A DNA stretch of 64,000 nucleotides from Nostoc sp. NIES-4103. GTDB taxonomy: Bacteria > Cyanobacteriota > Cyanobacteriia > Cyanobacteriales > Nostocaceae. Positions within the stretch are counted from its first letter, which is position 1. Each line of letters starts with the position of its first letter. The stretch is from assembly GCF_002368335.1 (NCBI RefSeq), contig NZ_AP018288.1, forward strand, positions 3,739,044 to 3,803,043, written 5' to 3'. Of this stretch, positions 28,662 through 36,848 are shown in pieces. Position numbers and translations under genes: made by a program. The notes under the pieces were generated by a model that saw only the letters and a program-made list of their open reading frames with translations, searched no databases and was not told the DNA's origin.

Positions 28662-29831
28662 TTAATTTGTCAGTATCGTTTGCAAACCTTGTACTAATCT
28701 TTCCATACCTTCCTTTACTGTATCTTTTTGCAAAGCACCATAAGCAACTCGCAAATAACATTTATTTTCCATACCAAAGGTTGTACCAGGAATGACGGCT
28801 ACTTTATGTTCTTGGATTAATCTTTCGACTAATTTAAAGGCATCCATCTGGGTATGAACTTTGAGGAAAAAATAGAAAGCGCCATTGGCAGGAATAATGC
28901 TACATAAGCTTTGTAGTTGATTGAGGGATGCAAGTACTAATTCTCGAACTTCGGCGATCGCACCAATATTTTCTCTTAAATAGTCGTCTTTGGCTTGCAA
29001 TGCCCCTAAAGCTGCATACTGAGAAACTACTGGTGGACAAATCAAAATCGTGTCCTGAACTTTTTTGACGGCGACAAGTAAGTGTTGAGGAATCACCATA
29101 TAGCCGATGCGCCAACTAGCAAAACCGTATGCCTTGGAAAGGCTATAAAGAGAAATTGTGTGTTCATTACTACCAGAGAATGCAGCGGGAGATACATGTT
29201 TTACCCCGTTATAGGTGAAGTATTCATAGGCTTCGTCGCTAATATGATAGATGTTGCGATCGCCACACATTTGATTGACTTGGCGTAATGCAGCTTCTGA
29301 ATACACAACTCCTGTGGGATTATTCGGTGATATTGTCACCACTGCGCGTGTTTTTGGGGTAATTGCTTGGGCAATGGCTTCAGGACGCAACTGATAATTT
29401 TCATCAGTTTCTACTAATATTGCACGGCAACCAGCCATTGCGATCGCCATTTCGTGATTGAAATAGTAGGGGGTATTCAAAATAATTTCGTCACCTGGGC
29501 TAGTAATAGCAAGAATGGCGTTCATGAATGCCATATTGCTTCCTGCTGTGACAACAATGCAGTTTCCTTTGTTAATTTCAATACCATTAAAATCTGATAA
29601 TTTTGCTGCCAGTGCTGTTAATAAAGGAGGAATACCCTCTACTGCTTTGTATAAATTATTAGTTGGTTCTGCGAGGAACTTAGGCAAAAGTTCTATAGCT
29701 TCAGGTGGCGGACTGTAAGAAACTACACCTTGTCCTAAAGATATGGTTCCGGGAGACTTTTTAATAAGTTCCCCAACTACCGGAATAATTGGCGACTGCA
29801 CCGCCTGCATACGAGAAATTGATTTAGTCAT
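28662..29831 (-). CDS. Class I/II PLP-dependent aminotransferase
   Basis: The 389-aa fold-type-I aminotransferase shows PGTISLGQGVVSYSPP, VVTAGSNMAFMNAIL, TISPNNPTGVVY (substrate and cofactor contacts), HISDEAYEYFTYNG, and SLSKAYGFASWRIGYM with the Schiff-base Lys near 235. It resembles aspartate or aromatic aminotransferases; amino-acid specificity cannot be read off. It probably acts in the cytosol. Directly upstream of its start is a TTGACTA-type heptamer array (29832-29865), shared with the divergent toxin-antitoxin locus. Confidence 0.93.
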   Translation of the reverse strand: MTKSISRMQAVQSPIIPVVGELIKKSPGTISLGQGVVSYSPPPEAIELLPKFLAEPTNNLYKAVEGIPPLLTALAAKLSDFNGIEINKGNCIVVTAGSNMAFMNAILAITSPGDEIILNTPYYFNHEMAIAMAGCRAILVETDENYQLRPEAIAQAITPKTRAVVTISPNNPTGVVYSEAALRQVNQMCGDRNIYHISDEAYEYFTYNGVKHVSPAAFSGSNEHTISLYSLSKAYGFASWRIGYMVIPQHLLVAVKKVQDTILICPPVVSQYAALGALQAKDDYLRENIGAIAEVRELVLASLNQLQSLCSIIPANGAFYFFLKVHTQMDAFKLVERLIQEHKVAVIPGTTFGMENKCYLRVAYGALQKDTVKEGMERLVQGLQTILTN

Positions 29832-29913
29832 TAGTCAATAGTCAATAGTCAATAGTCAGTGGTCAGTAGCAACTAACAACTGACAACAGCTGTGCCTACA
29901 CTATATTTACTCT

Positions 29914-29940
29914 AAAGTATAGTACTTAGTGCTATACTTT
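29914..29940. promoter_or_regulatory. Probable HigA operator (inverted repeat)
   Basis: Perfect 9-bp arms AAAGTATAG and CTATACTTT separated by 9 bp, located 18 bp upstream of the toxin ATG at 29959. This is the position and form expected for autoregulation of a toxin-antitoxin operon by its helix-turn-helix antitoxin. Confidence 0.7.
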
Positions 29941-29958
29941 AACCAAAGAAACTATAAA

Positions 29959-30323
29959 ATGAAAATTTACAAAAACCGTACTTTTGACCGTTGGGCGCGA
30001 AAGGAAGGCTTAAACAATCTTAGTCTCTGTAACGCTGTAAATGAAATGGCAGCAGGGCTTTATGATGCTGATCTCGGAGGTGGACTGTTTAAGAAACGTA
30101 TAGCAAAATCAGGCAAAGGTAAAAGCGGTGGATTTCGGACACTAGTAGCTACTAATCAGGCAAAGGTAAAAGCGGTGGATTTCGGACACTAGTAGCTACT
30201 AATAATGAAGATCGTTGGTTTTTTATTTTTGGCTTTTCAAAAAACGAACGCAGTAACATTGACAAAGATGAAGAAGAAGCTCTGAAAATGTTATCCAAGC
30301 AATTACTTGCTTATACACTATAA
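29959..30323 (+). pseudogene. RelE/HigB-like toxin gene frameshifted by a 47-bp tandem duplication
   Basis: The ATG at 29959 starts MKIYKNRTFDRWARKEGLNN, then LGGGLFKKRIAKSGKGKSGG-FRTLVAT, the conserved core of a RelE/HigB-like toxin family (putative mRNA interferases). A 47-bp segment beginning AATCAGGCAAAGG occurs at 30107 and again at 30154. Because 47 is not a multiple of three, the frame shifts and ends at 30192. Deleting one copy gives 318 bp, exactly 106 codons: ...TLVATNNEDRWFFIFGFSKN...LAYTL, stop at 30321-30323, a normal full-length toxin of 105 aa. The gene is disabled as read. The antitoxin follows at 30373. Confidence 0.9.
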
Positions 30324-30372
30324 GAGCTTGAGCAGGCAAAAAATAGTAATGTGTTAATAGAGGTGATTTGTA

Positions 30373-30690
30373 ATGCGGAAGAAAAAATCAGCAATTCTTG
30401 AAGCAGTTCATGAGACAGCAAAAGACCTACACAAAGCTGGGCTAATGAATCAAACTACATTGCGCGAATTTGAACACCTATGTTTATCTCCTCTTGAGCC
30501 TCTTGAACCATTACAAATTAAAGAAATACGGGAATCATCTCAAGTGAGTCAAGCTGTTTTTGCACGTATTTTGAATATAAGTCCTTCAACAGTTCAAAAA
30601 TGGGAAATAGGACAAAAGCGGCCTAGTGGAGCATCTCTTAAGCTACTGCACTTGGTAAAGAATCGTGGGTTAAACAGTGTGCTGTATTAA
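30373..30690 (+). CDS. HigA-like antitoxin, XRE helix-turn-helix
   Basis: The 105-aa protein has a helical N-terminus (KSAILEAVHETAKDLHKAG) and a C-terminal XRE-type helix-turn-helix: IKEIRESSQVSQAVFARIL, then NISPSTVQKWEIGQKRPSG. This toxin-first, HTH-antitoxin-second order is that of HigBA-type modules. It would bind the toxin and repress the operon through the palindrome at 29914-29940. Starts: ATG at 30373 with AGGTG upstream. The gene itself is intact although its toxin partner is frameshifted. Confidence 0.9.
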   Translation: MRKKKSAILEAVHETAKDLHKAGLMNQTTLREFEHLCLSPLEPLEPLQIKEIRESSQVSQAVFARILNISPSTVQKWEIGQKRPSGASLKLLHLVKNRGLNSVLY

Positions 30691-30845
30691 AATTTTTTGC
30701 TAATTAGGCAGGAAGGGTATATCTCTCAGTTTACAAAGACTTTTATTGTTTAATTAGCTTAAGCCGCGTTAAACCTCCGATCTATTGGGGCGTTAACTTC
30801 TGTATAAAATAGTTGACAATTGATTAGAAATATTTCTTGAAGAAG

Positions 30846-31071
30846 AATTCAGGAGTCAGAATTCAGGAGTCAGAATCAATCAGTCGCGGGTCTGAATCCC
30901 CGACTGATTGAAGACCTCCCTCACGGGTTCGCCAGTTTCCCATCTCGGCAGAGCCAAGACGGGAACTGGACTCACCAAATCATAGATTTGGAGGGGGTTT
31001 TAAACCCGTTTATTCATCCGCGGCTTCGCACAGAATTCAATTTCTTATTCTGGCGACTGACTCCTGAATTC
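30846..31071. mobile_element. MITE-like element with GAATTCAGGAGTCAG termini
   Basis: The termini GAATTCAGGAGTCAG (30846, repeated once in tandem) and CTGACTCCTGAATTC (ending 31071) are inverted. The right 72 bp are the reverse complement of 17048-17119. It has no coding capacity. Confidence 0.75.
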
Positions 31072-31127
31072 TGTTTGATAAAATTTTTGACAAATACTTG
31101 TTTTTATGATGTAGTGGGAAATTAAAT

Positions 31128-31170
31128 TAGAGTAAAAAGCTCGATTTGAAAAATCGAGCTTTTTACTCTA
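31128..31170. terminator. Perfect 20-bp hairpin, possible bidirectional terminator
   Basis: TAGAGTAAAAAGCTCGATTT (31128-31147) is exactly repeated in inverse at 31151-31170 with a GAA loop. The AAAAAGC/GCTTTTT part gives A- and T-runs on both strands, compatible with termination in either direction. It lies more than 400 bp from both flanking genes, so assignment to a transcript is uncertain. Confidence 0.6.
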
Positions 31171-31602
31171 TTGTATGAACTTAATATTTGAAATTTTAAA
31201 TATTCAAAGCAATTTTATAAGCAAATATAATAGTTAAAAAATGCGATCGCACCTACTCTCTTGAACTTGCTCCCTCTCTAACTGGGGTTTTTTGTATGTC
31301 CCCTCGAAAAGGGGGAATAGCAAAAACAAGGTTTAGCATTATTACCTTCAAATCCTTGTCAGCAGGGTTTTTCCCACCAACGTGTCCTAGAAATTGTACT
31401 TTTTAAAACACTCCTGTATTGTGTCTGTTTTTATGTCTCAAAATGCAATTCGTTAGAGATGATTCGTAAAGAAAATCTAAAGAGTATTCTAGTCAGCTAT
31501 GCTCAGGTTATGTGGTGCTTGACACTTCGAGCAAATATGGGCAAAGCGTGAAGTACTATCCAAAATCCAAAATCTAAAATCCAAAATAATTATGACAACT
31601 TT

Positions 31603-31941
31603 TTACGCTGACAGAGGCGGGGGAAATCTGATATCTGCACTGAACTGTTCGACATTGGCGCTAAGATGAATCGGTAAAACATATTCTAAGTTTTCATGGG
31701 GACGAGGAATAATGTGATTGGAAAGTAACTCACCTCCATCAACTCGTAGCACTGCTTTTAATCCTGCTGCTACAGCCACATTCACCTCACCCACATATCC
31801 CCGAATCAACACAGTAATTCGTCCCAAATCAGTATTTTCGTAACCAACAAGGGTAACACGGGCTGCTTTACACATGGCGTCTGCGACTTCCACTGCTGTA
31901 GGAACACCATAAACTTCTATCATACCCAGCGCTAATGTCAT
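31603..31941 (-). CDS. ccmK: Carboxysome shell protein, BMC-H (CcmK family, divergent)
   Basis: The 112-aa single-BMC-domain protein has LGMIEVYGVPTAVEVADAM, KAARVTLVGY and SNHIIPRPHENLEYVLPI, diagnostic of CcmK hexamer proteins of beta-carboxysomes. Compared with CcmK1/K2, the segment usually reading RGDVSEV is RGYVGEV, and the region before it is ENTDLGR. It therefore looks like one of the minor CcmK paralogues that lie outside the main ccm operon and adjust shell permeability; which one I cannot say. It is a monocistronic gene with a 200-bp leader and no ccm neighbours. It has a 15-residue C-terminal extension after the BMC fold. Confidence 0.9.
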   Translation of the reverse strand: MTLALGMIEVYGVPTAVEVADAMCKAARVTLVGYENTDLGRITVLIRGYVGEVNVAVAAGLKAVLRVDGGELLSNHIIPRPHENLEYVLPIHLSANVEQFSADIRFPPPLSA

Positions 31942-32153
31942 ATTTTTATCAATATTTAAGATTTGAGCGTTTTTCTTAACTCACAACTAAAATTAGCTAC
32001 TCTGTCCCTTAATGAATTAATAATTTTAGCAGGAGGCAAGAGGTAAAAGTCTGGCTATTCCTAGCTTTCGCGTTTTCAAAATGTCCTAACCCATGTGACT
32101 ACAGCTACAATTGCTAATTATTTAATTCTTAATTACGAATTACGAATTACGAA
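31942..32153. repeat. Leader region and ATTACGA array
   Basis: Short gap between ccmK and the ketoacyl synthase. Its end (32128-32160) is a run of ATTACGA heptamers that extends into the last codons (NNS, stop) of the ketoacyl synthase gene. Confidence 0.8.
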
Positions 32154-33308
32154 TTACGAATTATTCGCTGATTTCCCCAACGCCACAACAGCATTCTGAC
32201 CGCCAAAGCCAAAACTGAAACACAAAGCCCGCTGAATTTCACTTTGACGTGTTGTCATTACTAGATCTAAATCAAATTCTGGCTTTTGCAATCCCACACA
32301 CGAAGGTATAATTTTTTGCTGTAAAGCCAAAAGAGAAAAAGCTACTCCTAAAGCTCCCGATGCTCCTAATGTATGCCCTGTAGCACCTTTGGTAGAACTG
32401 ACTGCTACTTTTTGCGGAAATAACCGCTGTATCACTAAGCTTTCTATACTGTCATTTAGCTGGGTAGCTGTACCATGAGCATGAATGTAATCAATATCGG
32501 CTGATGTCAATGAACTGCGTTTTAAACATTGTTCAACAGCAGCGATCGCACTTTTCCCTTGTGGTTCTGGCTGGTTTGGATGATAAGCATCTGTTGTCAA
32601 GCCAAAACCAAGAACTTCACCATAAACTCTTGCCTGACGCTGCCTTGCCAACTCTGCCGATTCCAAGACAAACACAGCCCCCCCTTCGCCCAAAACCAAG
32701 CCTTCCCGGTGCAAATCAAACGGATAAGCCCCTGTTTTTGCCAAAGCACCCATTTGCTGAAATCCAGCTATAGTCAAGGGTGTAATCGGTGCTTCTACTG
32801 CCCCAGCGATCGCTTGCTGACATTGCCCACTTTGCACTAAAAAAGCTGCTTGAGCGATCGCCCAAAGTCCAGTAGCACAAGCTGCCATCGGTGTCAAGAC
32901 TATCCCCGATGCACCGATTTGTCGTGCGGCTGCGATCGCATTCATGTGAGGTAAAGTATCCAGCCAATTATCTAATTTTTCTTCCTCCTTTTCTAAGTTA
33001 TGCATCTGCCGTGCCAGTGACTCCCAAGAAGCTTGATAACTGCGACTCGATCCAATAATCACAGCACAATCAGGTAAAGGTGGGACTAAACCAGCATCTT
33101 TTAACGCAGAAGCTACAACCGACTCTGTGAGGATTGATAATTTAGTTGGTTGTTTACCAATCAAGCCTAAAGGCAGTGGTTCTAATTCTGGAAATGGTTG
33201 AAGCCATTTAATTCCAGATTTACCCGCTATCAATTTTTGCCAGCTATTCTCTAAGCTTGCACCTAGCGAGGAGATTAGACCAATACCAGTAACAACAACC
33301 TTAGTCAA
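32154..33308 (-). CDS. Beta-ketoacyl-ACP synthase (FabF-like, divergent)
   Basis: The 384-aa thiolase-fold condensing enzyme has TGIGLISSLGASLENSW at the start, the catalytic Cys in PMAACATGLWAIAQ (near 143), His in IHAHGTATQLND (near 276), and Lys/His in STKGATGHTLGASGA (near 312), so the Cys-His-His triad is complete. FabF proteins are about 410-415 aa; this one is shorter and is probably a second KAS paralogue rather than the housekeeping enzyme. It may extend acyl chains for a specialised lipid, but there is no ACP or ketoreductase beside it. The last residues (ANNS) are encoded by the flanking ATTACGA array. Confidence 0.88.
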   Translation of the reverse strand: MTKVVVTGIGLISSLGASLENSWQKLIAGKSGIKWLQPFPELEPLPLGLIGKQPTKLSILTESVVASALKDAGLVPPLPDCAVIIGSSRSYQASWESLARQMHNLEKEEEKLDNWLDTLPHMNAIAAARQIGASGIVLTPMAACATGLWAIAQAAFLVQSGQCQQAIAGAVEAPITPLTIAGFQQMGALAKTGAYPFDLHREGLVLGEGGAVFVLESAELARQRQARVYGEVLGFGLTTDAYHPNQPEPQGKSAIAAVEQCLKRSSLTSADIDYIHAHGTATQLNDSIESLVIQRLFPQKVAVSSTKGATGHTLGASGALGVAFSLLALQQKIIPSCVGLQKPEFDLDLVMTTRQSEIQRALCFSFGFGGQNAVVALGKSANNS

Positions 33309-33436
33309 TTTGGGAGTAGGGAGTAGGGAGTAGGGAGTAGGGAGTAGGGAATTAGGAGTTAGGAGTTAGGAGTTAAAAATGTTGATTCTTTCTCCCCTGC
33401 ACCCCTGCACCCCTGCACCCCTGCACCCCTGCACTC
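33305..33436. repeat. GGGAGTA heptamers, TAGGAGT units and CCCCTGCA octamers
   Basis: Three adjoining short tandem arrays fill the gap between the ketoacyl synthase start and the cyclophilin stop: GGGAGTA, then TAGGAGT, then CACCCCTG. STRR-type sequence, no gene. Confidence 0.9.
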
Positions 33437-33437
33437 A

Positions 33438-34229
33438 CTAGCCTGGTGTTTTCAAGTTTTCCGCGCCTTGAGTGACTTTAGCAGAGTCAATGCGATCGCC
33501 TTGCTGAATTTTGTTAACTACATCAAAGCCTTGGGTGACATAGCCAAACACAGCATAGTTACCATCTAGGAACTCTAAATCAGCTAGAGCAAAGTAAAAC
33601 TGTGAAGAAGCTGAATCGGGTTGCTGCGATCGCGCCATTGCAATTGCACCCTGTTTATGTTGTAACTCTGGTGGTTTAGTTATACCCGCTTCTTGGAATG
33701 TCTTACTATAAATAGGGCTTGCCTCTCCTTTTGGTTTAATTTCTAAAGGTATGTAGCGTTGAGTCCCGGTTTTTGGGTCAATATAACCACCCGTTCCCAA
33801 TCTATTTGCTGGAAATTTCGGGTCTTTGCCTTGGGGATCGCCGCCTTGGACTACGAACGGTTGGGGTTCGCGCACAACCCGATGGAAAACTAATCCATCG
33901 TATACACCTTTTTGGACTAAATCGACGAAGTTCCCGGCTGTAATTGGGGCATTGGTACCGTCTACTTCGACAGTAATCGGCGAACCTTTAACCGTTATCA
34001 CCACAGTAGCCTTACCTTCGAGCCGTGGTAAATCTTTCATTCCTGGATTACTCTCACTTGTGGTTGCAGATACAGATGTTGCTTCAGTAGTAGTCGTTGT
34101 GGTGCTTGTCTGAGTCGCTGTGGAGGTGGGAGAAGAATTAGAACTGACCTGTTGTGTTGAACATCCTCCCAACATCAAAGCACCGACCATTAGAAGCACA
34201 ATCAAAAATTTTGAAACTTTTAACCGCAT
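33438..34229 (-). CDS. Cyclophilin-type peptidyl-prolyl isomerase, lipoprotein
   Basis: The 263-aa protein begins with a lipoprotein signal (FLIVLLMVGALMLGGCS, Cys 23), then a Ser/Thr-rich linker, then a cyclophilin domain from about residue 75: GNFVDLVQKGVYDGLVFHRV, FVVQGGDPQGKDP, ARSQQPDSASSQFYFALAD and YAVFGYVTQGFDVV. The catalytic Arg in FHRV and the substrate-pocket FVVQGGD are intact. The expected location is the outer leaflet of the plasma or thylakoid membrane facing the periplasm or lumen. Role: proline isomerisation during folding of exported proteins. Confidence 0.93.
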   Translation of the reverse strand: MRLKVSKFLIVLLMVGALMLGGCSTQQVSSNSSPTSTATQTSTTTTTTEATSVSATTSESNPGMKDLPRLEGKATVVITVKGSPITVEVDGTNAPITAGNFVDLVQKGVYDGLVFHRVVREPQPFVVQGGDPQGKDPKFPANRLGTGGYIDPKTGTQRYIPLEIKPKGEASPIYSKTFQEAGITKPPELQHKQGAIAMARSQQPDSASSQFYFALADLEFLDGNYAVFGYVTQGFDVVNKIQQGDRIDSAKVTQGAENLKTPG

Positions 34230-34264
34230 TGCCAGTTACTGACTCAACCAGAGTATCTTATCCT

Positions 34265-34515
34265 TTCAAGGGCGATTGGGTGTTGGGAATTGGGAATTGG
34301 GAATTGGGAATTGGGTATGGGGCATTGGGAATTGGGAATTGGGCATGGGGCATTGGGAATTGGGAATTGGGCATGGGGCATTGGGTATCGGGCATGAGGC
34401 ATTAGTTATTTCTCCCCCATCTCCCTCATCTCCCTCATCTCCCTTATCTCCCTCATCACCCCCATCACCCCCATCACCCCCATCACCCCCATCACCCCAT
34501 CACCCCTGCATTCCC
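34265..34515. repeat. GGGAATT heptamer array and CCCCCATCA units
   Basis: Bases 34275-34400 are variants of the heptamer GGGAATT with GGGGCAT interruptions; 34405-34505 are pyrimidine-rich CATCTCCCT and CATCACCCC units. Open frames here merely translate the repeat (GIGNWEL) and are not genes. Confidence 0.9.
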
Positions 34516-35112
34516 TTAAAGTCCTTCCAAAGGTACTCCCAAAAAGCGGGCTAATTCTGCGCCTTGAGTTTCTAATTCTGCTAAAGGTATTGGTTGACCT
34601 ACACGTGTTAAAGGAATATCTCGCCGTCCCTTAATACGGAGGTAAAGTGCGCGGCGGGGATTGATACCTTCTTTGATGTCTACACGCACAGATTGCACAT
34701 CTTGTACACGACTGTCAATCTCAATCCGACGATTTTTGCCAGGAAATCCCCAACGAAAGATTTTGACGCCACCTGTTTCCTGATTAAAATCGTTGTAGCC
34801 ACCTCCTACATCCCATAAAATCACTAGCCACAGGTATAAAGCTAAAAGCGAGCCAGCAATACCATATAACCCCATCACCAACCCTTGAGGTACAAATACC
34901 AATTGTGTTGGATCGCTAACTAGGAGTAAATTTACTTTTAAGTAACTCGATATGGCAGCCAATAAAAAGCCTGTGGCTCCCAATGTCACAATGGTTGCCC
35001 ACCAGTAGTTGCTGAACCGACGAGAACCGAGAACTTTTTGATGCAGGACGCGTGAAGCGGATTTGTCGCCATTAGGCGAGTCGCCTTTGTTAATTTTTGT
35101 TGATGCCGTCAT
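34516..35112 (-). CDS. ycf4: Photosystem I assembly protein Ycf4
   Basis: The 198-aa protein matches Ycf4: VLGSRRFSNYWWATIVTLGA, two transmembrane segments (about 35-57 and 75-97), then VGGGYNDFNQETGGVKIFRW and PLAELETQGAELARFLGVPL. Ycf4 is a thylakoid membrane factor for photosystem I assembly. It is transcribed away from psbD-psbC, which begins 680 bp downstream on the other strand; this pairing is common in cyanobacteria. The ATG start lies just beside an array of TTGGGGA-type repeats. Confidence 0.95.
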   Translation of the reverse strand: MTASTKINKGDSPNGDKSASRVLHQKVLGSRRFSNYWWATIVTLGATGFLLAAISSYLKVNLLLVSDPTQLVFVPQGLVMGLYGIAGSLLALYLWLVILWDVGGGYNDFNQETGGVKIFRWGFPGKNRRIEIDSRVQDVQSVRVDIKEGINPRRALYLRIKGRRDIPLTRVGQPIPLAELETQGAELARFLGVPLEGL

Positions 35113-35792
35113 GGAACTATCTTGGCCTGTGAGTTCTTCCCTTTGTCAAGTCTGCCATTTGACCAGGATGTCTTGCAAGTTCAGTTTGGGTATTGGGGAT
35201 TGGGTATTGGGGATTGGGGATTGGGTATTGGGGATTGGGTATTGGGGATTGGGGATTGGGTATTGGGGATTGGGTATTGGGTATTAATTAAGAAATACGC
35301 TCTTTGTGTAGACTGAATCACTTCCTAGTCCCCAGTCCCCAGTCACCAGTCACTAGTCCCCAGTCCCCAGTCCCCAGTCCCCATTGCCCCTAATCCCCAC
35401 TCCCTCCGGTCGTGGGGGCCCCGAGTTCCCCAGTCCCCAGTCACCAGTCCCCAGCCCCCAGTCCCCAATTTTAAGATTTCTGAGAAAACTTGTGTCAGAT
35501 TGTAAAATTTCTGATATTCATATTATTTAATAGGTTTGTGTTAAATAGCTGATTCACTTCCGTAGTTCGGGCAAAAACCCCAACTAATGTGATAAGTTAA
35601 GAAGCATTAAGATATCAAAAGCTAGATTACTAGCTTTTTGATACGTGTTAATGACATAACCCTGAGAAATACTAGCTGATTTAGGTAGTCAATTCTCAGA
35701 ATCTCAATGGCCTGAAAGCTGCTGAGATTGTCAAAAAAAACGTTAATTCCTCGCAAAACGTTGCAATTTTAGTAAAAAGAGGATTTAGTTCG
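35113..35792. other. Gap between ycf4 and psbD: heptamer arrays and psbD leader
   Basis: Bases 35183-35288 are GGGGATT/GGGTATT heptamers; 35322-35466 are CCCCAGT heptamers with a GGGGGCCCCGAGTTCCC interruption also seen near 10770. The last 300 bp are the psbD leader, including a hairpin at 35612-35643. Two STRR families in opposite base composition could form a large imperfect stem. Confidence 0.8.
35612..35643 (+). promoter_or_regulatory. Hairpin in psbD upstream region
   Basis: ATATCAAAAGCTAG and CTAGCTTTTTGATA form a 12-14 bp stem with a short ATTA loop, about 150 bp before the psbD start. Followed by no T-run, it is more likely an mRNA leader structure or regulator site than a terminator. 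Confidence 0.5.
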
Positions 35793-36848
35793 ATGACCAT
35801 CGCAGTTGGACGCGCCCCCAGTAGAGGGTGGTTTGACGTTCTAGACGACTGGTTGAAGCGCGATCGCTTCGTGTTCGTAGGTTGGTCAGGGATCTTACTA
35901 TTCCCCTGCGCTTTCCTAGCATTAGGCGGTTGGCTAACCGGTACAACATTCGTCACCTCTTGGTACACCCACGGGTTAGCGTCATCATACCTAGAAGGCT
36001 GTAACTTTTTAACAGTAGCAGTATCATCACCCGCGGACAGCATGGGTCACTCATTGCTGTTGTTGTGGGGCCCAGAAGCCCAAGGCGACTTCACTCGTTG
36101 GTGTCAATTGGGTGGATTGTGGCCATTCGTAGCCCTACACGGAGCCTTTGGTTTAATCGGCTTCATGTTGCGGCAATTTGAAATTGCCCGTCTAGTAGGC
36201 ATCCGTCCATACAACGCCTTGGCATTTTCTGCTCCCATTGCAGTATTCGTCAGCGTCTTCTTGATGTACCCCTTGGGGCAATCATCTTGGTTCTTTGCAC
36301 CCAGCTTTGGAGTAGCAGCAATTTTCCGCTTCTTGCTGTTCTTACAAGGGTTCCACAACTGGACACTCAACCCCTTCCACATGATGGGTGTAGCTGGTGT
36401 ATTGGGTGGCGCGCTATTGTGTGCGATTCATGGTGCAACCGTAGAAAACACTTTGTTTGAAGACGGTGAAGCCTCCAACACCTTCCGCGCTTTCAACCCA
36501 ACCCAGTCTGAAGAAACCTACTCCATGGTGACAGCAAACCGTTTCTGGTCACAGATTTTCGGTATTGCTTTCTCCAACAAGCGTTGGCTGCACTTCTTCA
36601 TGTTGTTTGTGCCAGTTACAGGCTTGTGGATGGCATCTGTAGGAATTGTCGGTTTGGCACTCAACCTGCGGGCGTATGACTTCGTGTCCCAAGAATTGCG
36701 GGCAGCAGAAGACCCAGAATTTGAAACCTTCTATACCAAGAACATTTTGCTGAACGAGGGTATCCGCGCTTGGATGGCTCCTCAAGACCAGCCTCACGAA
36801 CAATTTGTATTCCCTGAAGAGGTACTACCACGTGGTAACGCTCTCTAA
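35793..36848 (+). CDS. psbD: Photosystem II reaction centre protein D2
   Basis: The 351-aa protein is full length for D2: RGWFDVLDDWLKRDRFVFVG at the N-terminus, five transmembrane helices, FHNWTLNPFHMMGVAGVLG with the chlorophyll and iron ligands, and the C-terminus QFVFPEEVLPRGNAL. D2 pairs with D1 to bind the primary electron-transfer cofactors and plastoquinone QA. The ATG is preceded by GAGGA at 9-10 nt. It overlaps psbC by 17 bp, so the pair is cotranscribed and probably translationally coupled. Confidence 0.99.
   Translation: MTIAVGRAPSRGWFDVLDDWLKRDRFVFVGWSGILLFPCAFLALGGWLTGTTFVTSWYTHGLASSYLEGCNFLTVAVSSPADSMGHSLLLLWGPEAQGDFTRWCQLGGLWPFVALHGAFGLIGFMLRQFEIARLVGIRPYNALAFSAPIAVFVSVFLMYPLGQSSWFFAPSFGVAAIFRFLLFLQGFHNWTLNPFHMMGVAGVLGGALLCAIHGATVENTLFEDGEASNTFRAFNPTQSEETYSMVTANRFWSQIFGIAFSNKRWLHFFMLFVPVTGLWMASVGIVGLALNLRAYDFVSQELRAAEDPEFETFYTKNILLNEGIRAWMAPQDQPHEQFVFPEEVLPRGNAL

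Larger units (their letters stand above)
30691..31602. other. Intergenic region with inverted-repeat element and long hairpin
   Basis: No supported gene. Bases 30846-31071 are an element with GAATTCAGGAGTCAG at one end and CTGACTCCTGAATTC at the other, related to 17048-17219. A 20-bp perfect stem lies at 31128-31170. Near 31570 are AAAATCC/AAAATCT units just before the ccmK stop. Confidence 0.75.

Noticed and set aside
34154..35316. Open frames reading GIGNWELGIG or GLGIGDWVL
   Set aside because: They translate heptamer arrays without start signals or family resemblance.
36805..36831. ATG start for psbC
   Set aside because: Conserved CP43 begins at the GTG (36832) with a ribosome-binding site; the upstream codons lie wholly within psbD.
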